Positions 24,251 to 31,201 of a stretch of DNA of 33,231 nucleotides are shown here, in pieces. This DNA is from Desulfobacteraceae bacterium. Its GTDB lineage: Bacteria; Desulfobacterota; Desulfobacteria; Desulfobacterales; SURF-15. The stretch is taken from the NCBI GenBank assembly GCA_003599475.1, contig QZKK01000163.1, forward strand, positions 1-33,231, written 5' to 3'. A model generated the notes under the pieces. The model was not told where the DNA came from and did not search any database. It worked only from the letters and a program-made list of their open reading frames with translations. Position 1 is the first letter of the stretch, and the number at the start of each line of letters is the position of its first letter. The position numbers and the translations under genes were made by a program.

Positions 24251-24628
24251 ATGTCAGCCAAAAACAAAGAAATTGTTGAAAAGGTGAATGCAGCTTTTGC
24301 CGAAAACGATGTTGAGGGATTCTTATCGTTCTGCACGGATGAAATTGAGTGGACGATGGTCGGCGAGAAACATGTTAAAGGGAAGGAAGACATTCGCATC
24401 TGGTTAAACTCGATGGATATGGAACCGCCAAAGTTTACGGTCGATGCCGTGATCGCTGAAGGCGATTCCGTCGCAGCTCACGGGAGCATGACGATGAAAG
24501 ACAAAGACGGAAAGGCCATCCCCTACGCTTACTGCGATGTATACCGGATTCGCAATGCTAAGATCGTCGAATTGATTTCGTTCGTAATCAAAACTGAGGC
24601 AAAGCAGGAACACAGGAGCGGTAAGTAA
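24251..24628 (+). CDS. SnoaL-like/NTF2-fold protein
   Basis: The 125-residue protein has the cone-shaped NTF2/SnoaL-like fold: an N-terminal helix with NKEIVEKVNAAFAENDVEGF, FCTDEIEWTMVGEKHVKGKE, then strands VDAVIAEGDSVAAHGSM and YCDVYRIRNAKIVELISFV. Such proteins are ketosteroid-isomerase-like enzymes or ligand binders; a specific activity cannot be assigned. ATG 24251 has ggagg 8 bases upstream and is preferred to the frame start at 24167. It is more AT-rich than the SDR gene before it. Confidence 0.85.
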   Translation: MSAKNKEIVEKVNAAFAENDVEGFLSFCTDEIEWTMVGEKHVKGKEDIRIWLNSMDMEPPKFTVDAVIAEGDSVAAHGSMTMKDKDGKAIPYAYCDVYRIRNAKIVELISFVIKTEAKQEHRSGK

Positions 24629-24651
24629 AAATCAACAAAAGGAGAAGTGAC

Positions 24652-25137
24652 ATGATGAAGCCAGCAAAGAACACGATTTGCCTTTGGTACGATGGTGACG
24701 CCGAGCACGCGGCGCGGTTTTACGCCAAGACATTTCCCGATTCATTTGTCGGCGCTGTGCATCGAGCCCCGGGAGACTTTCCGTCCGGGAAGAAAGGGGA
24801 CGTATTGATGGTCGAGTTTACCGTGATGGGCATTCCCTGCCTTGGTCTCAATGGCGGACCCGATTTCAAGCACAACGAAGCGTTCTCGTTTCAGGTCGCA
24901 ACCACTGACCAAGCCGAAACAGATCGCTACTGGAACGCGATCGTCGGCAACGGAGGCCAGGAGAGCGCCTGCGGCTGGTGCAAGGACAAATGGGGATTGT
25001 CCTGGCAGATTACGCCGATCGCTCTGACGAAAGCGGTCACCGATCCCGATACCGCTGCCGCCAAGCGCGCATTCGATGCGATGATGCAGATGAAAAAGAT
25101 CGACATCGCTGCAATCGAGGCGGCGCGCCGCGGTTGA
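24652..25137 (+). CDS. PhnB-like VOC-family protein
   Basis: The 161-residue protein belongs to the vicinal-oxygen-chelate fold, PhnB-like group (often named 3-demethylubiquinone methyltransferase-like). It reads KNTICLWYDGDAEHAARFY, VLMVEFTVMGIPCLGLNGGP, EAFSFQVATTDQAETDRYWN and WCKDKWGLSWQITPI, the last being the typical closing motif. No methyltransferase SAM site is present and the true function of the group is not settled. aaggaga precedes the ATG. It lies 23 bases after the SnoaL-like gene, so the two are probably co-transcribed. Confidence 0.85.
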   Translation: MMKPAKNTICLWYDGDAEHAARFYAKTFPDSFVGAVHRAPGDFPSGKKGDVLMVEFTVMGIPCLGLNGGPDFKHNEAFSFQVATTDQAETDRYWNAIVGNGGQESACGWCKDKWGLSWQITPIALTKAVTDPDTAAAKRAFDAMMQMKKIDIAAIEAARRG

Positions 25138-25227
25138 GGCTGCAACCTTCGGAGGGTGCGTTTCTTGGAAGCGCAAGGGGAACATGACGGGCGAACCCGA
25201 GGTTCGCTTAAACAAGGAGAGTAACGC

Positions 25228-25899
25228 ATGCGGAAGATTATTGTCGGCGCCATGGTTTCCATGGATGGCGTCATGCAAGCGCCCGGCGGGCCGACCGAGG
25301 ATCCGACCAAGGGCTTCAAGTTCGGCGGCTGGGTGATGCCCTATTTCGATCAAGCGTTCGGCGAAGAGATCGACCGCGTCTTCAAGGAGAAATTCGACCT
25401 CCTGCTCGGCCGCAAGACCTACGAGATTTTCGCCGCGTACTGGCCCTACTACGACGAAGACGCTCCCTATGGGGGCATCGCCAAGCTGTTCAAGGACATC
25501 AAGAAGTACGCGGTTTCGCGCTCGGGTGAGGTCGATACGAGCTGGTCGGGCTCAGTGCTCCTGCGCGACATCGCCGACGTGAAGCGCCTGAAGCAGGAAG
25601 ACGGCCCGAACCTCGTCACCCAGGGCAGTACCGAACTCGTCCACGCGCTGCTCGCCAATGACCTGGTCGACGCGATGAGCATCTTCACGGTGCCGGTCGT
25701 GCTTGGTGGCGGCAAAAAGCTGTTCGCCGACGGCTCGGCGCCGCATTCGTTCAAGCTGACTGGGTCCCGCGTCTCTCCAAATGGCCTGATCGTCGGCCAT
25801 TACGAGCGAGAGGGGGAGATCAGGATTGGCGACACTGCGCTCCATTCCCCCAGCGAACGTGAGATTGCCCGCCAAGAGCGGATGAAGCGCGAGGACTGA
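25228..25899 (+). CDS. dihydrofolate reductase-family (RibD C-terminal) protein
   Basis: The 223-residue protein has a DHFR/RibD C-terminal fold: MRKIIVGAMVSMDGVMQAPG, LLLGRKTYEIFAAYWP, KKYAVSRSG, NLVTQGSTELVHALL and VPVVLGGGKKLFADGSAPH. This family binds NADPH and includes riboflavin reductases and many of unknown role; true folate reduction is not supported. aaggaga is upstream of the ATG. Codons are biased to G/C at third positions, as in the SDR and hydrolase genes of this block. Confidence 0.85.
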   Translation: MRKIIVGAMVSMDGVMQAPGGPTEDPTKGFKFGGWVMPYFDQAFGEEIDRVFKEKFDLLLGRKTYEIFAAYWPYYDEDAPYGGIAKLFKDIKKYAVSRSGEVDTSWSGSVLLRDIADVKRLKQEDGPNLVTQGSTELVHALLANDLVDAMSIFTVPVVLGGGKKLFADGSAPHSFKLTGSRVSPNGLIVGHYEREGEIRIGDTALHSPSEREIARQERMKRED

Positions 25900-26123
25900 A
25901 GGTTCGCCGACGCCGTCGAGCCGGTGAGCACCGGAAGCGCGTCAAAACCGTGGATGGTGCGCACCAGGTCGGCGTCTAGAGCTTTGTGGCGAGGGCCGAA
26001 CACGAGCGGACGCAGCGGGCGCAGATCGATCTGTGTGAAGGCATCGGGATAGGCGGCCGCCGCCCGAGGGGATCGGGGGAAGGTGAAGTCAGGCATTTAG
26101 AGGCATCGAAGGAATCAGGTGCA

Positions 26124-27026
26124 ATGAGAAAACCGGAACTGGTGAGGTTCGAGATTGAAGGTGCCGAATTGGCGGTCCGCCTGGCGGGCGATCGGGAGAA
26201 GCCGGCGCTTCTTCTTATCCACGGTTTTCCAAGCTCCTCGGAATCGTTCCGGAACGTGATCGGCACGCTCACGTGGGACTGCTTCGTGATCGCCCCGGAC
26301 CTTCCGGGGTTCGGCGGCTCCGAGCCGGTCGAGCGGCCCTCATTCTTGCGTTTCGCGGACATGATCGATGGACTGCTCGCGCGGCTCGGAGCTACCTCCT
26401 TCCACCTCTACCTCCACGACTATGGAGCGGCGGTGGGCCTTCATCTCGCCACGCGCGCGCCGCACAGGATACGCAGCCTCATCGTCCAGAATGCCAATGC
26501 CCATGAGAGTGGGCTGGGGCCGCAATGGTCGGCGACTATGGCCTATTGGGACGATCCCGCGCAGGACCGGGAAGCAGAGGCGACCGCGCACCTGACGTTT
26601 GAGGGGACGCGCGACCAATATGTGGGCAGCGTGCCCCGGGACATCGCCGAGCGCATTGATGCCCGACGGTGGGAGGAGGACTGGCGGGTCATGTCGCTTC
26701 CCGGCAGACTCGAGACGCAGCGTGCGCTGGTGCTCGACTATCGCAATCATGTCGCGCGGTTCGGAGAAATCGCCAATTATCTTGATCGCTGGCAGCCGCC
26801 GGCGCTGATGCTATGGGGTCGGCACGATATCTTCTTCGATCTCCAGGAGACCCTCTCGTGGATGAAGGCGCTCCCGCGTATGGAGGCACACATCCTCGAC
26901 GGCCCGCATTTCCTGCTGGAGACCCATCCGGCCGAATGCGCCGCGTTGATGAGCGCCTTCGTCAGGGCCGTGGAGGGGCCGCGACTGCTGAAAGCCATTT
27001 ACGGGAAAACGGAGATTCCGGATTGA
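26124..27026 (+). CDS. alpha/beta hydrolase with Asp nucleophile (epoxide hydrolase/haloalkane dehalogenase type)
   Basis: The 300-residue protein is an alpha/beta hydrolase. The oxyanion segment is LLLIHGFPSSSES, the nucleophile elbow is LYLHDYGAAVG with Asp99 in place of Ser, the acid is in GRHDIFF and the base His is in DGPHFLLETHP. HDYG with Asp marks the epoxide hydrolase and haloalkane dehalogenase group. The halide or epoxide specificity residues cannot be decided by eye. ATG 26124 fits the family start better than the frame opening at 25986. Codon use is strongly G/C-ended, like the upstream SDR. Confidence 0.85.
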   Translation: MRKPELVRFEIEGAELAVRLAGDREKPALLLIHGFPSSSESFRNVIGTLTWDCFVIAPDLPGFGGSEPVERPSFLRFADMIDGLLARLGATSFHLYLHDYGAAVGLHLATRAPHRIRSLIVQNANAHESGLGPQWSATMAYWDDPAQDREAEATAHLTFEGTRDQYVGSVPRDIAERIDARRWEEDWRVMSLPGRLETQRALVLDYRNHVARFGEIANYLDRWQPPALMLWGRHDIFFDLQETLSWMKALPRMEAHILDGPHFLLETHPAECAALMSAFVRAVEGPRLLKAIYGKTEIPD

Positions 27027-27132
27027 AAAACCTCGGATCGAACCCGCCTATCTGTCAATTTCATTAATAATTTCTATTTTGTTCACTCTCCATCTCGGCG
27101 ATCTCCCTGATCAGCCGCGGATCCAGCTCGTT

Positions 27133-27186
27133 GTGCCTCTAGGGGACGTTCGTGTGCCTCTAGTGTGCCTCTAGGGGACGTTCGTG
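27133..27186. repeat. 22-bp direct repeats
   Basis: gtgcctctaggggacgttcg (plus tg) occurs at 27133-27154 and 27165-27186, with a third partial unit gtgcctctag between them at 27154-27163. Confidence 0.8.
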
Positions 27187-27316
27187 CAGAAAGTGCTTGT
27201 TCTTTTGATACCCAATATGAAAGCGAGATATCTTGGTATTACCATTTCGCAGAGGGAAAAAGAGGATATAGAGGATCTTGATTAAGCGTTCTGAACGTTC
27301 TGCACGAACGTCCCCC
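27173..27316. mobile_element. short element with inverted repeat ends
   Basis: aggggacgttcgtgcag at 27173-27189 is matched in reverse by ctgcacgaacgtcccc at 27300-27315. The 110 bases between them contain a small frame ending REKEDIEDLD and a stop. The layout looks like a deletion derivative of a small transposable element of unknown type. Confidence 0.5.
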
Positions 27317-27440
27317 TATTCTATTCTTAAGGCATTCCGGGAAATTCTTTTTCGCCCCGGCGGGGAGCCGCCGCGAGCTGGAGACGAGCTCGATGAAAGC
27401 TGATCAAAATGGCTCCTCATGCCTTCATTGAGTGTGGGCG

Positions 27441-27486
27441 GCCTCTGCGGCTTTGCGTCTCTGCGGCTTTGCGTCTCTGCGTGAGA
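27441..27486. repeat. dispersed CTCTGCG-type repeat with 16-bp tandem
   Basis: ctgcggctttgcgtct occurs twice in tandem (27445-27460, 27461-27476) and is followed by ctgcgtgaga. The same sequence style is seen at 10198, 28137 and 29046. Confidence 0.75.
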
Positions 27487-27499
27487 ATTCTTTTTTGGC

Positions 27500-27561
27500 T
27501 GGTGGTCCCAACGGGGATCGAACCCGTGTTTTCCCGCTTGGGAAGCGGGACGTCCTAGGCC
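27500..27561 (-). pseudogene. 5'-truncated tRNA with Gly (CCC) anticodon
   Basis: Read on the minus strand, the sequence has an anticodon arm cccgc-ttcccaa-gcggg (anticodon CCC, Gly), a full T arm acgggttcgatccccgt, the 3' acceptor strand tgggacc and an encoded acca end. The D arm and the 5' acceptor strand are missing; the sequence breaks off after cctagg. The T arm and acceptor end are identical to the intact tRNA-Glu 48 bases away. It cannot fold as a tRNA. Confidence 0.7.
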
Positions 27562-27608
27562 CTATCCAAATGAAAAACAGCGGAGTTTCCAAAGGCTGAT
27601 ATACCGGC

Positions 27609-27684
27609 TGGTGGTCCCAACGGGGATCGAACCCGTGTTTCCGGCGTGAGAGGCCAGCGTCCTAGGCCGCTAGACGATGGGACC
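27609..27684 (-). tRNA. tRNA-Glu (CTC)
   Basis: The minus strand gives a complete 76-base cloverleaf. The acceptor pairs ggtccca with tgggacc, the anticodon stem is ctggc/gccgg around loop ctctcac (anticodon CTC, reads GAG), the T arm is acggg-ttcgatc-cccgt, and the CCA end is encoded. Confidence 0.92.
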
Positions 27685-27703
27685 ATGTGAGACGATGACA
27701 GAT

Positions 27704-27732
27704 GATTTAATCGAAGCGGCTGCATTTGTCAA
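27704..27732 (-). promoter_or_regulatory. promoter of tRNA-Glu
   Basis: On the minus strand a perfect TTGACA (27727-27732) is followed after 16-17 bases by TTAAAT/TAAATC (27704-27710). It ends about 20 bases before the tRNA, a normal spacing for a strong tRNA promoter. Confidence 0.65.
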
Positions 27733-28393
27733 GGACCGGCGCAGACTGGTGCAAAAAATTACTGAAACCAAAACCGACCTATCGTTTGCGATAAATCCTC
27801 TTCGATTCCTCGAACTGTAAGCGTTTTCACTTCGATTCCCCTCGTGATTGCAGAATATGAATTCAATATGAATGCATATTATAGCATCTCTCCTTACACA
27901 GTCAACAACCCGCGTGCCGCCGGAACATCTCCCGGTAATAACGGCGACCGGAGAGTCTTTCCGGCCGATTCCTTCAGCCGCTCGATCTGCAGGTCCTGCA
28001 GCTTGGATGCGGGCGTACCCGCTCCTTCGAATGAAAACGACGACTCTTCAGAAAAATCAAAGACGGGGAGCTAAGAAAAGATCGCCGGACGGCCAGGGGA
28101 TTTTGGGATTTGGTATGGTTAACGGGAAGTTCCAGTTAAACCACGAAAAACACGAAACAGAATGCTTTATCTATTCTCTGCGCCTCTGCATGAGAGAGTT
28201 TTAGGCTGATGATCCAACGGGCACATTCAGGTTTATCCAGTAGAGGAGGGAGGGCATTCCCCTCCCTTGCGTCAAACCGGACGTGCGGATTCCCTAAGCT
28301 TTCGGTTGATTCTTTCTATTGGACGCGGTGCCGGTACATGCCCTTGCCCATAATCGGTCATGAATCGGCCGGCGTGAGAGGGCTTAGAAGTAT
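27733..28393. other. 660-base stretch without a supported gene
   Basis: Open frames here show no recognisable domain. It contains one dispersed repeat (28137-28203) and a GC hairpin, agggaggg with ccctccct, near 28245-28266 followed by gcgtcaaaccggacgtgcgg, text often seen near group II intron or other mobile-element remnants. I could not assign it. Confidence 0.4.
28137..28203. repeat. dispersed repeat (ccacgaaaaacacgaaa ... ctctgcgcctctgc)
   Basis: The two segments taaaccacgaaaaacacgaa and ttctctgcgcctctgcatg appear here as one unit of about 67 bases. The second segment recurs at 29046-29080 and, in shorter form, at 27441 and 10198. Confidence 0.65.
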
Positions 28394-28699
28394 TCAATCG
28401 GAACGAGCGCAGCGTGAAGATAGCCAACGATCAAGCGATCGAGGGTTCTCGCCACTCTTCCGTCCTGCCAGTAATCCCTCGATGCCGATATGTTCATCTA
28501 TGTCAACCCACTCAATTGCATATCCATCCCCCAATAGCTGCCAATTCTGCCGCTCCGATTCGGAAGCATACAGCAAACGCGGATACCATGCTAGGGGGAT
28601 CACGATACGCCGGCCATCTGTGAGAGTGACGGTCAGTTCATCATCTGACACAGAAACGTCTATTGCCGTAGGTTCTGTTTCAAGCACCAAAGTACTCAT
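28394..28699 (-). CDS. DUF2442 domain protein
   Basis: The 101-residue protein has the DUF2442 pattern: LTVTLTDGRRIVIPLAWYPR, LLYASESERQNWQLLGDG and AIEWVDIDEHIGIEGLLAG. The start ATG (28697-28699 on the plus strand) lies inside the last codons of the DUF4160 gene, an overlap of 20 bases that implies coupled translation. Such DUF4160/DUF2442 pairs are common in mobile regions and are suspected toxin-antitoxin modules; no activity can be shown from the sequence. Confidence 0.85.
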   Translation of the reverse strand: MSTLVLETEPTAIDVSVSDDELTVTLTDGRRIVIPLAWYPRLLYASESERQNWQLLGDGYAIEWVDIDEHIGIEGLLAGRKSGENPRSLDRWLSSRCARSD

Positions 28700-28916
28700 T
28701 CCAAGCCTCGAGAAGAGCCGACTCATGCTTTGCAACAAGACGGCTGATCTGGTTCAGCTCATGTCCCGCAAAGCCTCGGCTTTTTGCAAGGATAACCGGA
28801 CAAAGCCAGAACTTGACTATCCTTCGTTCACGTTTCACGTGTATATGCGGAGGTTCTCCTTTATCAGAACTGAAGAAGATGAAGCTGTATGGACCATCCT
28901 CTAACACAGTCGGCAT
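28680..28916 (-). CDS. DUF4160 domain protein
   Basis: The 78-residue protein starts MPTVLEDGPYSFIFFSSDKG and has EPPHIHVKRERRIVKFWL, the Pro-Pro-His-x-His motif of DUF4160, then GHELNQISRLVAKHESALL and EAWNEYFG. I prefer the ATG at 28916 because ggag lies 8 bases upstream and family members begin MPTV; an upstream ATG at 28955 would add 13 residues (MAEDLNELYGEAT). It overlaps the DUF2442 gene. Confidence 0.85.
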   Translation of the reverse strand: MPTVLEDGPYSFIFFSSDKGEPPHIHVKRERRIVKFWLCPVILAKSRGFAGHELNQISRLVAKHESALLEAWNEYFGA

Positions 28917-29045
28917 CGTTGCTTCTCCGTAAAGCTCGTTTAGATCCTCCGCCATAGCAACTCGATGCTATTTTAATTTACACGTTTGTACACACAGATG
29001 CAACTGTACGCGAATATTTTGCGAATACGACTAAACAGAGCGTTT

Positions 29046-29080
29046 TCTCTATTCTCCGCGCCTCTGCGTCTCTGCGAGAA
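29046..29080. repeat. dispersed CTCTGCG-type repeat
   Basis: tctctattctccgcgcctct followed by gcgtctctgcgagaa matches the second segment of the repeat at 28137-28203, including the preceding tctattctc. Confidence 0.65.
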
Positions 29081-29091
29081 CGATGAACTCA

Positions 29092-29292
29092 CTAGATGTG
29101 CGGCTTTTTTCCCTTCCTGAATCCGAAAGCGAAATAGACGACCGGACCGATGAAAGGAATCAGTGCAACCACCCCCCAGATCGCTTTTTTTTCGATCCCG
29201 CCGAAATCCCTTTGGGAGATGTCGATGACGGCCCAGCAGGTCAGAAGAAAAAACAGGACGCCGCCGCCGATGATCGCGGTTGCAAAGTTCAA
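29092..29292 (-). CDS. small membrane protein with PLDc_N-type domain
   Basis: The 66-residue protein has two membrane helices, IIGGGVLFFLLTCWAVIDI and AIWGVVALIPFIGPVVYFAF, joined by a short polar loop ISQRDFGGIEKK, and a basic end FRKGKKPHI. The W-x-x-V-x-L-x-P-x-x-G-P-x-x-Y pattern is that of the phospholipase D/transposase N-terminal (PLDc_N) membrane domain found in many small bacterial proteins of unknown role. It starts 2 bases after the stop of the transglycosylase gene, so the two are co-transcribed. Confidence 0.85.
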   Translation of the reverse strand: MNFATAIIGGGVLFFLLTCWAVIDISQRDFGGIEKKAIWGVVALIPFIGPVVYFAFGFRKGKKPHI

Positions 29293-29294
29293 GA

Positions 29295-30176
29295 TCAGCC
29301 TTCCAGTTTGTCGGATATCTTCAGAATGGTATCTACGTAGTAGTCGCTGTGGTTGTAGGACCAGACCACCTTGAAAGCCTTTTCCCGATCGATTCCCGGA
29401 CGCCAGCCGTGGCGCTTGAGGTAGTGGGCTACACTCGCGATGGCATCGGCATGGGTGAAAAGGTCGATTCTGCCGTCTTCGTCACCGTCCTTTGCGTATG
29501 CCAGAATGTTGCTCGGCATGAACTGGGAGATGCCGAGCGCTCCGGCAAAGGAGCCCTTGAGCTTTGCAGGATCCATCTTTTCACGTTCCGTATACTTGAG
29601 AAGCGCCTTGAGCTCCCCGTAGGCCCAGTTGGATTTTCGGCCGACCCACCCGTCGAATCGTTCCCGGGTGATGTCGTTTCCTTCCGAGACCGCCTTCCAG
29701 AAAAGCTCCCGCACCCGGGAGTCCTGCAGCGCCGCGATCGTCGACAGCGTGCTGATGACGGAGCTGTTACCGGTTCCGGTACCCAGCCGGGTTTCCACCA
29801 GAATAATGGCGGTGACGATCTTCGGGTCAACTCCGTAGGCCTGTTCGGCCCTTTTCAACTCGCCCTGGTATTCTTCCATATACTGCTTTGCCTGGCGGAT
29901 GCAGCGGCGGGAAACGAACTGATCGTAGTTCAGTTTGGCTTCCCGGTATGTGAGGAATCGCGAAACCCCCTGGACATTGAATCGGACCTCAGGGCTTTGA
30001 TAGATTTCGATGACTTTCTTTTGATCGAAGCCCTCTTTCACCAGTTGTTCCTTCAGAGATTCAAAAGCGGCATCGAATGGGACCTTTTCCTGTGCGGTTC
30101 CTTCGCCCGCAGGCAGCACCGTCATGAAAAAGACGGCGACTCCCCACACCCATGCCTTGTTTCGAAAATTCTTCAT
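29295..30176 (-). CDS. mltB: lytic murein transglycosylase (MltB family)
   Basis: The 293-residue protein is an MltB-type lytic transglycosylase that cuts peptidoglycan glycan strands. The catalytic Glu is Glu128 in AIILVETRLGTGTG. Other family words are ISTLSTIAALQD, GSFAGALGISQFMPSN, the calcium-loop-like DGDEDGRIDLF and AHYLKRHGWRPG. The N-terminus MKNFRNKAWVWGVAVFFMTV is a signal peptide without a lipobox Cys, so it may be periplasmic and soluble. The start at 30176 has aggag 11 bases upstream; the open frame reaches 30260. A PLDc_N membrane protein gene follows immediately. Confidence 0.88.
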   Translation of the reverse strand: MKNFRNKAWVWGVAVFFMTVLPAGEGTAQEKVPFDAAFESLKEQLVKEGFDQKKVIEIYQSPEVRFNVQGVSRFLTYREAKLNYDQFVSRRCIRQAKQYMEEYQGELKRAEQAYGVDPKIVTAIILVETRLGTGTGNSSVISTLSTIAALQDSRVRELFWKAVSEGNDITRERFDGWVGRKSNWAYGELKALLKYTEREKMDPAKLKGSFAGALGISQFMPSNILAYAKDGDEDGRIDLFTHADAIASVAHYLKRHGWRPGIDREKAFKVVWSYNHSDYYVDTILKISDKLEG

Positions 30177-30281
30177 GTAGGCAACGACTCCTGTCAGGAT
30201 TCCTCGGATAGAATGTTCCGGGTATTCGAGCGTTGACTCGTTCAATTCCGGTATCCCCATCGGGACGAAGCGGCCGATTCC

Positions 30282-31076
30282 CTACACGATCGGGACGCTC
30301 TTTTTCGCGCGGTTTGAAAAAGTCGTCAATCGGTCATAGCCTGCTTCAAAAAGCAGCTCTCCGGCCTTATCGAAATGCCTCCCGATATGCCGGGGGGCAT
30401 GGGAATCGGAACCGACCGTAACCGGAATATCCAGAGCCCGGCACCGTTTGAGAATCTTTAGAGACGGATACGGCTCTCCGACAGGATGTTCCAGGCCGCT
30501 GGTATTGACCTCCACCGCCAGATTCCGCTTTTTCACTTTCCGAAGCACCGAATCCAGCAGTTCATCATAAGGCTCCCTCGGGATCCGATTGAACTTTTTG
30601 AACAGGTCGAAATGACATAGCATATCGAAAAAGGGATAATCCAGTATTTTTTCGAGCTGCCCGAAATATTGTCTGCAGACCTGATCCGGATCGCCTTCTC
30701 CGTTTCTCCAGGCGGAACCCGAAGTAACGATATCGAAGTGGTCCAGGTAGTGAAGCGAACAGCCGATGACATCGAATGCATGGGCCTCGATGATCCGCTG
30801 CATTCGATCGGCATGCTGCGTATCGAAATCGATTTCGAGGCCGGCCTTGACCTCGATCGCCTCCTGATACCGGTGCTTTAGCCGCTGAACCGCTTCGAAA
30901 TACGACGGCACCTCTTCAGGCGTCATGGAAAGCCCGGGATCCACATCCCGAATCGTAAGGTGATCCAGAAAAGAGATTTCGCTGAAGCCAAGCGCGATCG
31001 CCCTTTGAACATAAGCTTCCATCGGGCCTTCGGCATGTTTGCAAAGCGGAGTATGAATGTGATAGTCGATCTTCAT
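30282..31076 (-). CDS. PHP-family phosphoesterase, histidinol-phosphatase type
   Basis: The 264-residue protein is a PHP-domain metal-dependent phosphatase. It begins MKIDYHIHTPLCKHAEGPME with the first metal ligands His6 and His8, followed by FLDHL, GLEIDF, GCSLHYLDHF, DMLCHFDLFKKF, AVEVNTSG and the final VGSDSHAPRHIG, all standard positions of the metal site. This set is typical of HisK-type histidinol-phosphatases; other PHP phosphoesterases share it, and no his genes are nearby, so the substrate is not certain. I use the internal ATG at 31076 because the residues before it do not belong to the family. Confidence 0.88.
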   Translation of the reverse strand: MKIDYHIHTPLCKHAEGPMEAYVQRAIALGFSEISFLDHLTIRDVDPGLSMTPEEVPSYFEAVQRLKHRYQEAIEVKAGLEIDFDTQHADRMQRIIEAHAFDVIGCSLHYLDHFDIVTSGSAWRNGEGDPDQVCRQYFGQLEKILDYPFFDMLCHFDLFKKFNRIPREPYDELLDSVLRKVKKRNLAVEVNTSGLEHPVGEPYPSLKILKRCRALDIPVTVGSDSHAPRHIGRHFDKAGELLFEAGYDRLTTFSNRAKKSVPIV

Positions 31077-31132
31077 AACAAGTTTTGTTGCCTGTCTTAA
31101 CATGAAATGCTAATAAGCTCAATGCCCGAAAG

Positions 31133-31177
31133 AATTCAAAATTCAAGAATTCAAGATTCAAGAATTCAAGGTTCAAA
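31133..31177. repeat. 15-bp tandem repeat x3
   Basis: Three 15-bp units, variants of aattcaagattcaag, lie at 31133-31147, 31148-31162 and 31163-31177, 24 bases before the radA start. It could affect the radA promoter or leader. Confidence 0.85.
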
Positions 31178-31201
31178 AAGGCACGAAGAGTTGAATTTCA
31201 T

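Noticed and set aside
25800..26096. 98-codon minus-strand frame between the DHFR-like and hydrolase genes
   Set aside because: It overlaps the end of the DHFR-like gene, has no recognised motif, and probably reflects GC-rich DNA; a lost gene fragment cannot be excluded.
27497..27639. Repeated tRNA 3' end as attL/attR of an integrated element
   Set aside because: Only about 110 bases separate the repeats, no integrase is near, and the anticodon arms differ; a damaged tandem tRNA pair is simpler.
28240..28300. Group II intron 3' end
   Set aside because: The hairpin and the caaaccggacgtgcgg word are suggestive, but no domain V structure or reverse transcriptase is present.
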